Assembly (NCBI RefSeq): GCF_963924675.1
Contig: NC_089234.1
Coordinates: 62,717,588-62,781,587 of the forward strand
Direction: 5' to 3'
DNA from: Phocoena phocoena
Taxonomy: Eukaryota; Chordata; Mammalia; Artiodactyla; Phocoenidae
DNA: 64,000 bases
In this document: positions 11,906-24,329 of the stretch, piece after piece
Layout of the letters: the number at the start of each line of letters is the position of its first letter
Numbering within the stretch: the first letter of the stretch is position 1
Position numbers and translations under genes: made by a program
The notes under the pieces: generated by a model
The model's input: the letters and a program-made list of their open reading frames with translations, nothing else
Databases searched by the model: none
What the model was told of the DNA's origin: nothing

Positions 11906-12870
11906 GTGGTCCTCCTTCCTTTCTGGCCACTCCTCCTCAATCTCCTTAGCTCTTCCTCCTCTCTTATGCCTTTAAAGTCCGGAGTTCCTTAGACTCCCAG
12001 GCCCTCCTATTTTCACTCCATGCTCTTTCCCTAAACTGTCTCATCTATACGCAAACACTGGCTATACCCAGATGGCTTAACAAATGTGCATCTCCAGCAC
12101 ACACTTCCACCAAGACCCGTCTTGGACATCTCAAAGGCACCAAATGCAACATGTCTTCTGGTGATCTCCATCTCACTGACAAGTGCCCCATTATTTCTAT
12201 TATCCCTTCCCTAATGCCCCATACTTGATCTATTGCCAGACTCTGCTCACTCTCCCTCTCTCAGCTAGATCCAGCCATTTCTCTCCATGCCCTGGCCCCA
12301 GTCAAGCCCCATCCTCTCACCCGGACAGGCCCCTTGGCTTCCCATCTGTGTACACCAATCTGCTCTTCACATACACACTGATCTCTCCATAAATGTGCAT
12401 TGTGAACATGCCAGTCCCCAGTTCAAAACCACTCAGTGGCCACCTACTGCTCTCAAGGTAAATACCCATGAAGCTATGCAGGGCCCAGCCCTACCAAAAG
12501 GAGCCCTGCCAGGCTTCCAGCTTCATCTCAAACCTCTCTCCCTCCTTCTCTGTGCCCCATCCACAAGGCCCTTTCACTAGATCAAATGTGCCATGCTCTT
12601 TCCTGCTTCAGGCCTTAAATATGTTGGTCCTCTCTCTAGAACACCTTCCCTGATTGCAAGCTTCCATTGTACCCTAAAGCTCGTCGCTCATAGCTCTCAC
12701 CAGGGTTTGTCATCATCTATTCGTATGACTGCTTTGTTAACATCTGCCTCCCCCAAGTAGATGGGCTGTCAGCCTGTAAGAGACTGTGTGTTTTGCTCTC
12801 CTGTGCATCCTTATCATGGACCCAGTGGCCAGCACCCAGTAACCCTCAATAAAGCATTGCCCTTGCTATG
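11906..12870 (+). mobile_element. L2 (CR1-clade LINE) 3' half, plus strand
   Basis: Pyrimidine-rich coding-like sequence with L2 landmarks in order: 'tcctcctctcttatgccttt', 'gacatctcaaaggcaccaaa', 'aaaaccactcagtggccacc' (old 'accctccaatggcttcc' block), 'gccttaaatatgttggtcct', and the 3' end with 'cagtggccagcacccagtaa' and 'ctcaataaagcattg'. It is the C-terminal ORF2 and 3' UTR of L2, heavily diverged and non-functional. Confidence 0.75.
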
Positions 12871-13068
12871 AGCTGGGCACTATCTAAGTGCTAGACATCT
12901 ATTAGCTCATTTAAAACAAGAACAACCTTGGATGTGAGCACCGTGGTTGCATCCATTTTTAGATAAAAGAATCAAAGCCAGAGAAATTAAGTAATTAGTC
13001 CAACATTACAAAGAGATTAAGATCCGTCCATAGCCTGTGTTCAGCCCTACCTAGCTGACTCCACAGTT
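12871..13068 (-). repeat. MIR SINE fragment, antisense
   Basis: Reverse-oriented MIR: 'gagctgggcactatctaagt', 'catttttagataaaagaatc', 'agccagagaaattaagtaat', with the usual 'ctagctgactccacag' end. Confidence 0.75.
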
Positions 13069-13299
13069 TACTTTTTTTGTTGTTTGAATTTTTTAATTTT
13101 TCTTTATACAGCAGGTTCTTATTAGTTATCTATTTTATACATATTAATGTATATATGTCAAATCCAATCTCCCAGTTCATCCCACCATCACCACCCCCCT
13201 TGCCACTTTCCCGCCTTGGTGTCCGTACGTTTGTTCTCTACATCTGTGTCTCTATTTCTGCTCTGCAAACCAGTTCATCTGAACCATTTCTCTAGGTTC

Positions 13300-16200
13300 C
13301 ACATATATGTGTTAATATATAATATTTGTTTTTCTCTTTCTGACTTACTCCACTCTGTATAATAGTCTCTAGCTCCATCCAAGTCTCAACAAATGACCCA
13401 ATTTCATTCCTTTTTATGGCTGAGTAATATTCCATTGTATATATATGTGCCACATCTTCTTTATCCATTCGTCTTTCGATGGGCTTTTACGTTGTTTCCA
13501 TGACCTGGCTATTGTAAATAGTGCTGCAATGAACATTGGGGTGCATGTGTCTTTTTGAACTATGGTTTTCTCTGGGTATATGCCCAGTAGTGGGATTGCT
13601 GGGTCATATGGTAATTCTATTTTTGTTTTTTAAGGAACCTCCATACTGTTCTCCATAGTGGCTGTATCAATTTACATACCCACTAACAGTGCAAGGTGTT
13701 CCCTTTTCTCCACACTCTCTCCAGCATTTGTTGTTTGTAGAGTTTCTAATGATGCCCATTCTAACTGGTGTGAGGTGATACCTCATTGTAGTTTTGATTT
13801 GCATTTCTCTAATAATTAGTGATGTTGAGCAGCTTTTCGTGTGCTTCTTGGCCATCTGTATGTCTTCTTTGGTGAAATGTCTATTTAGGTCTTCTGCCCA
13901 TTTTTGGATTGGGTTGTTTGTTTTTTTAATATTGAGCTGCATGAGCTGCTTATATATTTTGGAGATTAATCCTTTGTCCGTTGATTCGTTTGCAAATATT
14001 TTCTCCCATTCTAAGGGTTGTCTTTTCATCTTGTTTGTAGTTTCCTTTGCTTTGCAAAAGCTCTGAAGTTTCATTAGGTCCCATTTGTTTATTTTTGTTT
14101 TTATTTCCATTACTGTAGGAGGTGGATCAAAAAAGATCTTGCTGTGATTTATGTCAAAGAGTGTTCTTCCTGTGTTTTCCTCTAAGAGTTTTATAGTGTC
14201 CAGCCTTACATTTAGGTCTCGAATCCATTTTGAGTTTATTTTTGTGTTTGGTGTTAGGGAGTGTTCTAACTTCATTCTTTGACATGTAGCTGTCCAGTGT
14301 TCCCAGCACCACTTACTGAAGAGATTGTCTTTTCTCCATTGTATATCCTTGCCTCCTTTGTCATAGATTAGTTGATCATAGGTGTGTGGGTTTATCTCTG
14401 GGCTTTCTATCCTGTTCTATTGAGCTATATTTCTGTTTTTGTGCCAGTACCATATTGTCTTGATTACTGTAGCTTTGCAATATAGTCTGAAATCAGGGAG
14501 TCTGATTCCTCCAGCTCCGTTTTTTTCCCTCAAGACTGCTTTGGCTTTTCGGGGTCTTTTGTGTCTCCAAACAAATTTTAAGATTTTTTGTTCTAGTCCT
14601 GTAAAAAATGCCAGTGGTAATTTGATAGGGACTGCATTGGAGCTGTAGATTGCTTTGGGTAGTATAATCATTTTCACAATATTGATTCTTCCAATCCAAG
14701 AACATGGTATATCTCTCCATCTTTTTGTGTCATCTTTGATTTCTTTCATCAGTGTCTTATAGTTTTCTGAATACAGGTCTTTTACCTCCTTAGGTAGGTT
14801 TATTCCTAGGTATTTTATTCTTTTTATTGCAGTGGTGAATGGGATTGTTTCCTTAACTTCTCTTTCTGATCTTTCGTTGTTAGTGTATAGGAATGCAAGA
14901 GATTTCTGTGCATTTATTGTGTATCCTGCAACTTTACCAAATTCATTGATTAGCTCTAGTCGTTTTCTGGTGGCATCTTTAGGATTCTCTATGTATAGTA
15001 TCATGTCATCTGCAAACAGTGACAGTTTTACTTCTTCTTTTCCAATCTATATTCATTTTATTTCTTTTTCTTCTCTGATTGCCATGGCTAGGACTTCCAA
15101 AACTAAGCTGAATAATAGTGGTGAGAGTGGACATCCTTGTCTTGTTCCTGGTCTTAGAGGAAATACTTTCAGTTTTTCACCATTGAGAATGATGTTTGCT
15201 GTGGGTTTCTCATATATGGCCTTTATTATGTTAAGGTAGGTTCCCTCTATGCCCACTTTCTGGAGAGTTTCTTACCATAAGCGGGTGTTGAATTTTGTCA
15301 AAAGTTTTTTCTGCATCTATTGAGATGATCATATGGTTTTTATTCTTCAGTTTGTTAATATGGTGTATCACATTGATTTATTTCTGTATATTAAAGAATC
15401 CCTGCATTCCTGGGATAAATCCCATTTGATCATGCTGTATGATCCTTTTAATGTGTTGTTGGATTCTGTTTGCTAGTATTTTGTTGAGGATTTTTGCATC
15501 TATATTCATCAGTGATATTGGGCTGTAATTTTCTTTTTTTGTAGCATCTCTGTCTGGTTTTGGTATCAGGGTGATGGTGGTCTCGTAAAACGAGTTTGCG
15601 AGTGTTCCTTCCACTGCAATTTTTTTGGAAGAGTTTGAGAAGGATGGGTGTTAGCTCTTCTCTAAATGTTTGATAGAATTCACCTGTGAAGCCATCTGGT
15701 CCTGGACTTTTGTTTGTTGGAAAATTTTAAATCACAGTTTCAATTTCATTGCTTGTGATTGGTCTCTTCATTTTTTCTATTTCTTCCTGGTTCAGTCTTG
15801 GAAGGTTATACCTTTCTAAGAATTTGTCCATTTCTTCCAGGTTGTCCAGTTTATTGGCATAGAGTTGCTTGTAGTGGTCTCTTATGATGTTTTGTATTTC
15901 TGCGGGTCCATTGTAACTTCTCCTTTTTCATTTCTAATTTTTTTGATTTGAGTCCTCTCCCTCTTTTTCTTGATGAGTCTGGCTAATGGTTTATCAATTT
16001 TGTTTATCTCCTCAAAGAACCAGCTTTTAGTTTTATTGATCTTAGCTATTGTTTTCTTTGTGTCTATTTAATTTATTTCTCCTCTGATCTTTATGATTTC
16101 TTTCCTTTTACTAACTTTGGATTTTGTTTGTTCTACTTTCTCTAGTTCCTTTAGGTGTAATGTTAGATTGTTTATTTGAGATTTTTCTTGTTTCTTGAGG

Positions 16201-17106
16201 TAGGCTTATATTGCTATTAACTTCCCTCTTAGAACTGCTTTTGCTGCATCCCATATGTTTTGGATCGTCATGTTTTCATTATAATTTGTCTCTAAGTATT
16301 TTTTTGATTTCCTCTTTGATTTCTTCAGTGACTTCTTGTTATTTAGTAACGTATTGTTTAGCCTCTATGTGTTTGTGTTTTTTATGTTTTTTTCTCTGTC
16401 ATTGATTTCTAATCTCATAGCGTTGTGGTCAGAAAAGATGCTTGATATGATTTCAATATTCTTAAATTTACCAAGGCTTGATTTGTGACCCAGGATGTGA
16501 TCTATCTTGGAGAATGTTCCGTGTGCACTTGAGAAGAAAGTATAATCTGCTGTTTTGGATGGAATGTCCTATAAATATCACTTAAATCTATCTGGTCTAT
16601 TGTGTCATTAAAGTTTCTGTTTCCTTATTAATTTTCTGTTTGGATGATCTGTCCATTGGTGTAAGTGAGGTGTTAAAGTCCCCCACTATTATTGTGTTAC
16701 TGTCGATTTCCTATTTTATAGCTGTTAACAGGTGCCTTATGCATTGAGGTGCTCCTATGTTGGGTGCATATATATTTATAATTGTTATATCTTCTTGGAT
16801 TGATCCCTTGATCACTATGTAGTGTCCTTCCTTGTCTCTCGTAACATTCTTTATTTTAAAGTCTATTTTATCTGATATGAGTATTGCTACTCCAGCTTTC
16901 TTTTGATTTCCATTTGCATGGAATATCTTTTTCCATCCTCTCACTTTCAGTGTGTATGTGTCCCTAGGTCTGAAGTGGGTCTCTTGTAGACAGCATATAG
17001 ATGGGTCTTGTTTTTGTATCCATTCAGTGAGCCTGTGTCTTTTGGTTGGAGCATTTAATCCATTCATGTTTAAGGTAATTATCAATATGTATGTTCCTAT
17101 GACCAT
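13300..17106 (-). pseudogene. L1 ORF2 remnant (endonuclease and reverse transcriptase), multiple breaks
   Basis: The intact protein would be about 1275 aa. The start is at 17106. The first 131 codons give the N-terminal apurinic-type endonuclease (LNMNGLNAPTKRHRLTEWIQ, then CCLQETHF with the catalytic Glu). The reverse-transcriptase domain is scattered over open pieces at 15378-15614 (HDQMGFIPG), 15053-15256 and 14417-15004. The C-terminal domain appears at 13667-14275 ([19 protein letters not shown]). The YADD catalytic motif is not seen in the open stretches because the frame breaks near 15010-15050. The pieces lie in different frames with stops between them. Not functional. Confidence 0.9.
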
Positions 17107-17169
17107 TTTCTTAATTGTTATGTGTTTGTTTTTGTAGGTCCTTTTCTTCTCTTGTGTTTCCCACTTAGA

Positions 17170-18092
17170 GAAGTTCCTTTAGCATTTGTTGTAGAGCTGG
17201 TTTGGTGGTGCTGAAGTCTCTTAGCTTTTGCTTGTCTGTAAAGCTTTTGATTTCTCCATCGAATCTGAATGAGATCCTTGCCAGGTAGAGTAATCTTGGT
17301 TGTAGGTTCTTCCTTTTCATCACTTTAAATATATCGTACCACTCCCTTCTGTCTTGTAGAGTTTCTGCTGAGAAATCAGCTGTTAACCTTATGGGAGTTC
17401 CCTTGTATGTTGTCGTTTTCCCCTTACTGCTTTCAATAATTTTTCTTTGTCTTTAATTTTTGCCAGTTTGGTTACTATGTGTCTCGGTGTGTTTCTCCTT
17501 GAGTTTATCCTGTATAGGACTCGCTGCGCTTCCTGGACTGGGTGGCTATTTCCTTTCCCATGTTGGGGAAGTTTTCGACTATAATCTCTTCAAATATTTT
17601 CTCTGGTCCTTTCTCTCTCTCTTCCTTTCCAGGCACCCCTATAATGCGAATGTTGTTGCACTTAATGTTGTCCCAGAGGTCTCTTAGGCTGTCTTCATTT
17701 CTTTTCATTCTTTTTTCTTTATTCTGTTCTGCTGCAGTGAACTCCACCATTCTGTCTTCCAGGTCACTTATCCGTTCTTCTGCCTCAGTTATTCTGCTAT
17801 TGATTCCTTCTAGTGTAGTTTTCATTTCAGTTATTGTATTGTTCATCTCTGTTTGTTTGTTCTTTAATTCTTCTAGGTCTTTGTTAAACATTTCTTGCAT
17901 CTTCTCGATCTTTGCCTCCATTCTTTTTCTCAGGTCCTGGATCAACTTCATTATCATTATTCTGAATTCTTTTTCTGGGAGCTTGCCTATTTCCACTTCA
18001 TTTAGTTGTTTTTCTCGGGTTTTATCTTGTTCCTTCATCTGGTACAAAGTCCTCTGCCTTTTCATTTTGTCTATCTTTCTGTGAATGTCCAC
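17170..18092 (-). pseudogene. L1 ORF1 remnant, frameshifted and internally shortened
   Basis: The open part 17505-18092 (195 codons) covers the start, the long coiled coil (about residues 50-110, rich in Glu/Lys with heptad Leu/Ile/Met) and the beginning of the RRM (LWDNIKCNNIRIIGVPGKEE, then IFEEIIVENFPNMGKEI). The likely original start is the Met of MKRQR at about 18065. After residue about 180 the frame is lost. The C-terminal domain can still be read in another frame down to about 17170 (old 'LQQMLKELL' end). The total is about 100 bp shorter than a normal ORF1, so a deletion accompanies the frameshift. Confidence 0.88.
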
Positions 18093-18110
18093 AGTCTGCT
18101 CTTGATCACT

Positions 18111-18239
18111 CTCTGTAACTGCTCTTCATGAATGAGTGAGCAGTCTACAGAGGAGCTGTCTACAGTTCCACAGAGCTGGAGTTAGAACCCAGAGCCCAGG
18201 ACTCCTCCTGCCAGCCTTGGTTCCTGCATCTTTGCCTGC
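18111..18239. other. Short spacer at the 5' end of the L1
   Basis: The join between the L1 5' end and older flanking DNA lies here. A convincing target-site duplication was not found. Confidence 0.4.
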
Positions 18240-18400
18240 AGTGACCTCCTCAAAAGCTTATAAGCTAGTCATCTGTGGCCTGGCTCCAACTCTGGCTTCA
18301 TATCAAAAGCATCTGGGGTACTTGTTAATTTTCAGACTTCTGGGCTACCAGAGGGCCTGATCTGCGACAGTAGGCACAGAAGAGTTCTGTAATTCCTAGT
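18240..18400 (+). mobile_element. MER5-like hAT MITE fragment
   Basis: Contains 'aaaagcatctggggtacttg' and 'ttaattttcagacttctggg', diverged from the common MER5A consensus ('aatcacctggagggcttgtt', 'agattcctgggcc'). Confidence 0.6.
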
Positions 18401-18535
18401 CTAGGTGCCTGTTGTCTCACCACTAGACTCTGAGCTCTTGAGACAGGGACTGGATTTATTCCTAGCGCTGACCACAGTGCTTGGCCCACTTCAGATTTCA
18501 GTACATATATGCTAAATGACTGAGAGACCTTCATT
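18401..18535 (+). repeat. L2 3' end fragment
   Basis: L2 3' UTR signature in degraded form: 'ctagactctgagctcttgag', 'acagggactggatttattcc', 'gaccacagtgcttggcccac', 'atatatgctaaatgactga'. Confidence 0.65.
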
Positions 18536-20455
18536 TTGTTTTGCCAGAACTTTATTCAAAGCTCTTTATTCACTCAGAGCCTCAGCACATCTCTACAGAA
18601 GAGAAAAGAATTCTCAAAAAAAAAAGTCAGAGAGATTGTATGACTTGCACAAAATTTCTCAGCAACCTTCAGACCACAGCAAATTCTTAATGTTTGGGGC
18701 AGAGGGCCAAGGACCCCTTGATGACCTAATGAAACTCGAATTTTCTCAGAAAGATGCATGCATACATGGAACATTGCCTACTAACTTTGGGGTTTCACAA
18801 TCCTTGGGAGCCTCTAGGCTGGGGGATGGACACTACATTAAGGATCTCTACTGCAGTCCAAGGAGGAAAAGTTCATCTTTTCTAATAACTAAGTGTGATA
18901 AAGACTGTTGTTAATAGATTTCCAATTTATAACTAGGCATATGGTGATCTAGACTTCAGACTACATTTCCCAGCCTCCCTTGCAGCTAAATGAAACACGG
19001 AATTAAGTACTAGTTGATCCAAACATAAGCAGAAGTAATGTATACCACTTCCAGGTTGTGCCCTTAAAGGGAAGAATGTGCCTCCCTTTTTCTGCTTCCA
19101 TCATCCCCACAGCCTCAGCTCCATCACCTGCATCAGAGTTTACAACAGCAGACAGGGTCTGATCAGACCTTTCCACTCCTTCCATATCCCGCCAACCTCC
19201 GGCTGGCTGCCCAGATGCTCAGGTCTCACATAACCTTCACCTGCCTGGGCCCATCAAGCTGGTCTCTAATGGAGACACACCATTTACAACATCCTTGCTA
19301 AATTCTCAACATGACACAGCCCCTGTCCTCAGGGAGCTCATCCTCTACAGAGGGAGACACAGCACAAGGGACCTCCACACACCAGGCAGAGAAGGATGGG
19401 TACCAAATGAGAACAACACAGAGCAAGGGCTCTGGGACTTGATCATGTAATAATAGTGGAAAGAGACCTGAGTTCTGACTTGGCCACACTTGTAGTGTGA
19501 CACTGGACAAGACAAATTTCCTTTCTGTTCCCAATCATGTGTCAACTTAGTGTTGGGGACCACATACTAGTGAAGGTATTCCTCAGCCCCAACCCTCTGG
19601 TTCTTGATATTTCTCACAACACCTAGCATATCATGGGTTTGTGCTATTGTTCTGTAATGCTTCAGAAGGGGACTGGTATTACTTCCAATTCACTCAGGTT
19701 AAGAACTATAGTAATAAATTCCACCCATGATCTTGAAGGACTTCTGTGGCAGGTGACTTGACTCCCCAAGTGTGTTCTATAAAACTGAATAGTCCCAGTG
19801 GAAAAGTCATGGGGATGGATATGGTCTCCTGGGATCATCCAGTCCATCCCCCTGCCTCTAAGCAGACTATATAACCATTCTATGCCAAGAATGGGAGGTC
19901 TTTACAGAGAGGATTCCACCTCACCTGAAGAGGACTCTCACCATATTTATCTATTAGGGAAGACATAGTCATAAATAGCCTAAATCCCTGCCTTTTCAAC
20001 TCAAACCACTTCCCCTGAGTCTAATCTCTGTGACTGTAGGGAACAGCTGGCCACCACTGTCTCCTGATGACCCTTCATAAACATTTATGGGACAAAGGTA
20101 AGGTGTGCCCAGTTAACCCAGGCCATCTTGGTATCTGGGCAATTGCATTGACAGGAATTTGATTTTCTGTTTCCTGTGCAGACTTGAAGCTCTGCATAAA
20201 AGTGCTCCCTTCTACACTTAACATCTGCAAAGTGTACCCCACCCACCAAATAAGGTCACATGCCAGGGGCCTCCAAGCCCACTACGGTTTCTGCTGGACA
20301 AGAGTGAATGAGCCATAAGCACACACCACCAGCTCATTGATTAGCCCACACCCCCTTCCTTGGTAGTTGTTCTGCAAGAGCCTAACTGGGTTGGGTTTAC
20401 AACCAGCTCATAAGTGGCATCCACAGTGTAACATAGAGCCAGGGTGGACGAGGCA
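18536..20455. other. Intergenic, no gene recognised
   Basis: About 1.9 kb without an assignable repeat or gene. Open frames of up to 132 codons lack domains. The 20100-20260 part looks less diverged in composition but shows no clear signal. Confidence 0.4.
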
Positions 20456-20665
20456 CAGACGTGGGGTCAGAAGACTTAGATTCTTATTCCCATTCCACAG
20501 TACAAATTGGTTGCCCTTGGGTGAGTCACATCAGTTCTGTGAAGCCTCAGTTTCTTCATATGTAAAATGGGATTAAGATCTCTGACCATGTGGCCTCACT
20601 GGTGTGCTGAGAAATAATAATGGGTGATAAAGTGCCCATCAAATATAAACCTGTGTCATAACTGT
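20456..20665 (+). repeat. MIR SINE fragment
   Basis: Well-preserved MIR core: 'ttgcccttgggtgagtcaca', 'gcctcagtttcttcatatgt', 'aaaatgggattaagatctct'. Confidence 0.85.
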
Positions 20666-20839
20666 TGATGATACTGCCACGGTGGCTGCGTAACACAGCA
20701 GGCTTCAAAGTGGGTTGCCTGGACGGGGAAGCATGAGGAGAGTCACGTGTTAGAACTTCTAGTTATATTTATTTTTATTTCCTGGGTGCAAATTTCTTTG
20801 AAGGTATGTTTTATAAAGTACATATTACATTGTATTCAT

Positions 20840-21065
20840 AAAGACTGAGCACTCACTACCTGCTGCTGTTGATCACTTTAAACAAATCCGATCATTTAAG
20901 CCCCATGACGTAGGTACTCTATTATTATGCCCATTTTATAGGTGAGAAAATGGAGGTGGCTCACAGAGGTTGAGTCAATTAGCCAAAGTTACACAGCTGC
21001 TAGGCATAGAAATCCAAAATGGAACCCAGGGTGTCTGGCTCAAATCACATTCTCTTTTCCACTAC
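20840..21065 (-). repeat. MIR SINE fragment, antisense
   Basis: Reverse MIR: 'attatgcccattttataggt', 'gagaaaatggaggtggctca', 'agccaaagttacacagctgc', 'ggaacccagggtgtctggct'. Confidence 0.85.
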
Positions 21066-22212
21066 TTGCCCTGTCTGGTACAGAAAGACATCTATCATTT
21101 ACAGTAAATCACATTTTGCATATGCTTTATACTGTACATAATATGTGAAGAATTATAAGTAGCTAACATATCTTGAAGGGTGTGCCTAAAATAGTTTTCT
21201 GAGAGTGCCACATAATCAAAAAAAATTGGGCCCACCTATTTTACAGTCTAAAGGGGGGACAGGAAGCTTATTGCCCTCACAGCAGGGCTGGGGCTGCAGT
21301 GAGGTTAAGTGAGGTGCCTTGGGCACACAAATTAAGAAGGTGCGCACTCTCAAGGGCCTGCAAGCCTGGCCCTGCCTCCGTAGCATTGCCGGGAGCTAGG
21401 GGAGGCTCTTGGAAGCCACAGGAAGACAAAGACAAGAGAGAAGGGAAAAGTCTGCCTTATTTATTGTTCTCAAACCCCTCAACTCCTGTGCCCCCAAAGC
21501 CCTGGCTGAGACCTGCCCACCTCCAAAGGGCTCCAGGGGGTGGCAGGATGAAGATCCTGGAGTGTGGGCAGTGGGTAGGGGGCCAGGAGGGTGACTAAAT
21601 GAAGATTCCCTGCCAGCTGGCTGGAGGGGACACAGGGAAGAGGAGTTCCAGACTCGGCTCTATGACCTTGAGCTTCAGACTGGTGAGGCGTAAAATGGGA
21701 ACAAGAAAAATCCCTTCCTGGAGCCCGCACAGGTTGTGTGAGAGGGTGCTCTGCCTCCTTCAAGGTTCTATATGGATAGAATGCTATTAAGTGCTTTGTA
21801 GCAAGTTGCACTGCATTACATTCTGTGGCTTCTCCACTGAGTTACTCTAGAATTAACTCTTGATCCTGCCCACCTTCTACCCATGTCCCTTTATTAGGTT
21901 GCCTTCCCAATCTGATAACTGGAGGTGGGGTGAGTATCTCATCTATGGTGACCTCAAAAAGTGAGGTGCCCTCACCCCAACTCACAGCAGTTCTGACACC
22001 CTTTGGTTCTGACTGCTGTTGCCTACACAGAATCCCCACAGGGCTGGGGGTGGTTGGGTAGGGGACTTCAGGACAGGGGAACAGAGGGACCACCAGGCAG
22101 AGGGCTCCCCTGCCAGCACAAGCCCTGACTTCTACAAAGGAGATTTCTCCCAAAGGAGACTGCCCCCTGCCCTGGGCCAGTGGAACTCAGAAAGGTCAGA
22201 ACCCCTACAGTC
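21066..22212. other. Intergenic, no gene recognised
   Basis: Neutral to GC-rich DNA. A partial MIR may lie at about 21650-21790 ('tatgaccttgagcttcagac', 'aggcgtaaaatggg'). No coding exon is supported. Confidence 0.4.
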
Positions 22213-22238
22213 AAAAAAAAAAAAAAAAAAAAAAAACC
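22213..22238. repeat. Poly(A) tract
   Basis: Uninterrupted run of about 24-26 A residues without a recognisable SINE or LINE body on its 5' side. It may be the tail of a very short retroinsert. Confidence 0.85.
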
Positions 22239-22990
22239 ACGCACACAGAAAATAAAGACAATTTGTGAAAGGCTGAGGGAAGCTGTCTCTCTCTTTCAGA
22301 ACGAGCAGAGTTCATCCAAGCTCACAATGGGGGTGGGAGGGGCATGTTCTTCTCCAAAAACAAGCCTGGAGAGACTAAAGGGCTTAAGAGCCTTACCTCC
22401 ACCACCCAGCTTCCCAGCTCCATCCTGGCACTGGAAGAAATGAAGGTCTTAAAGCCTGGTTTCATCAGGCATGCCTGACTGTCACCGAATGTCACAGTGG
22501 CCCAAAGGTTGCCTATGCCCTGAGAGTTGAAAGACAGAGGGACAGAAGATAGCTTCCTAAACCCCTCAGTGTCTGTCTTTCCCTATGACCAACACTGCCC
22601 TCAGCCACTCAAATGTTGGTGAAAGACTCATCCAACCAGAAGCTCACATCTGGGAACCAGTATGGGTGCTGGGGAGCGGAGGATAGCTGCACTGCCTCTG
22701 GGTTTCCTCCACTCACAGCCTAAGGCCCATTGTTATCCAAGACTTCCAAATTTTGCAAAACTTGAAAAGAAAATTACAAACTATTTCCTTCACAGCTTTT
22801 TCCTTTAACAGAGGGGAAACCGAGGCCCGTGTAAAATAATTTGCTCAGGTGGCACAGGGATATTGGCAGAGCCAGGCCCCCTCTCCCCCATCCACTGCTC
22901 TCCTCATCATACTCTGTTAGCGCAACCGCCAAGGAGATAAGTGGGCTGGTGAAGCGTGCCCAACGGACTCCTCCGGCCCTAGTGCGCCTC
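22239..22990. other. Intergenic, nothing recognised
   Basis: No gene. Possible MIR traces at 22795-22870 ('agaggggaaaccgaggcccg'). The DNA becomes GC-rich towards the right. Confidence 0.4.
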
Positions 22991-23374
22991 AGGTGGATGC
23001 CCACCCAGGGAATCCCGTAAGGAACAAGGCGTCTTCACCACTCAGGAGTTTAGAAGCCCAGAGGTCAAGCGAGGGCCAGAGGTCAGGCAGTGCCGAACCC
23101 GCACCTGCAGAGCTTCCAGCCCTCATCGCTTCTCCCAGGGGCCCCTTTCCTGCAGCATTTCCTTCTGCGCTCTGCGTCCACACCTTGCGCTCTCCTGGCT
23201 CCCAGCGCCGCGCAGTGCGCCACCGCACCAAGGGGCAAGCGCGAAATTGGAGGCGCCTGGAGGGGCCTCACGGCCGCCCGGGCGGTTTCCGTTTCTTCCT
23301 TTCTGGGGAGGGAAAAATCACACAGCCCTGTTTGTTTCCCCAGTCCGCGCGGGCGCGGAGCCCGGCATATGGAC

Positions 23375-23515
23375 ATTTCGCGCTCCGCATCTGTGTCATT
23401 TGTCGCGTTTTCTGTGGATGTCTGCGTGTGTGTATGTGTGTGTTTGAGGCCCGGACGCTGGGAACAAACGTGCATCTGTTAAATTTGACAATAAAGTCCT
23501 ACAGCGAAGCTGCCA
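23375..23515. promoter_or_regulatory. Candidate upstream element with E-box and A/T motifs
   Basis: Contains CATCTG E-boxes ('gcatctgtgtcatttg' and 'gcatctgttaaatttgac') and ACAATAAAG, a SOX/FOX-type A/T-rich motif, in an otherwise GC-rich stretch about 4.7-4.8 kb upstream of the promoter. Motif matching by eye only. Confidence 0.35.
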
Positions 23516-24329
23516 AGACTGGGACAGCGGGTGGGGGCGGAAGGCAGAGAGGGTGGGGAGAGCTGGAGTCTCAAAAGGCTACGCCAAAGCGCCTGGCCCA
23601 GGTATTATGTCGGGAGAAGGTGAGGAGAGCAGCTGCTCCTTCTCTTGGGGTGTGTATGGGAGCGAGGGTGCGTGTGTCCCTGTGAAGAGTACACACCGAT
23701 CTGCTCAACATATGTCGCCACAAATCACAGTATCTCTCCCTCCTCCCACCCCCCACTCCCTCCTAACTGAAGGCAGAGCAGAGAGAGGCGCTGAGAAGAG
23801 GCGCCGCTTCAACAGGTGTCTTGGTGCGCAATGCACCTTTTCACGCATTCACTGTCTCCGTCCGCGGCGGAGATAATGTAGACACTTTGTTTCCAGGCGC
23901 TGCGTGCGAGCTACGGACGCCCGGGGGGGAGGCGGCCCTAGGCAGGGAGGGGCATCTGCAAATAAAGACCTCGGATGCTCCTGAGGTCCGGGGCCCTCTC
24001 TTCCCTTTGTTCGAGGACTCCCCGGGCCGGATCTCCCTCGTGCGCCCTGGGGGGTGGCATATGGCGCCCTCTCACCTACCCAAGAAAAAGAACCGGCTAC
24101 CCATTCAGGAGCGCACGAGCTCCCTGAGTCGGGGAGGGGGAGTCTCTGGGGGAATAACTTCTCTCCCAAAGCAAATGAGGAGCCCTCCTTATCTCTCCCC
24201 ACCCCACCTCCGCCATCCTTTCAGCTGGCGCAGCAGCCGTTGGGTGGGGAGCAGAGCGCAGGGCAGCACCAGCCTGCGGAAGCGCCCCAGCTCCCGGCAG
24301 ATGAAATATGGGGCTGGTGAGCCCCTGGA

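Larger units (their letters stand above)
13072..18110 (-). mobile_element. Nearly full-length L1, minus strand, inactivated
   Basis: About 5 kb of cetartiodactyl-type L1 reading right to left. The 3' UTR is at the left end (13072-13300, with cagcaggttcttattagtta). ORF2 lies about 13300-17106 and ORF1 about 17170-18092. It is cut off just upstream of ORF1, so the internal 5' UTR promoter is missing. Both ORFs carry several frameshifts and stops, so it cannot retrotranspose. It lies 10-15 kb upstream of NEUROG3 and antisense to it. This is a comparatively recent L1 by its good preservation, although the frame breaks show it is not young. Confidence 0.93.

Noticed and set aside
13794..14066. Plus-strand hydrophobic open frames between 13.1 and 18.1 kb
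   Set aside because: Antisense shadows of the minus-strand L1 ORF1 and ORF2.
22993..23685. 230-codon open frame upstream of NEUROG3
   Set aside because: Low-complexity, Arg/Gly/Pro/Ser-rich, no domain, no start or splice context; typical of CpG-rich non-coding DNA.
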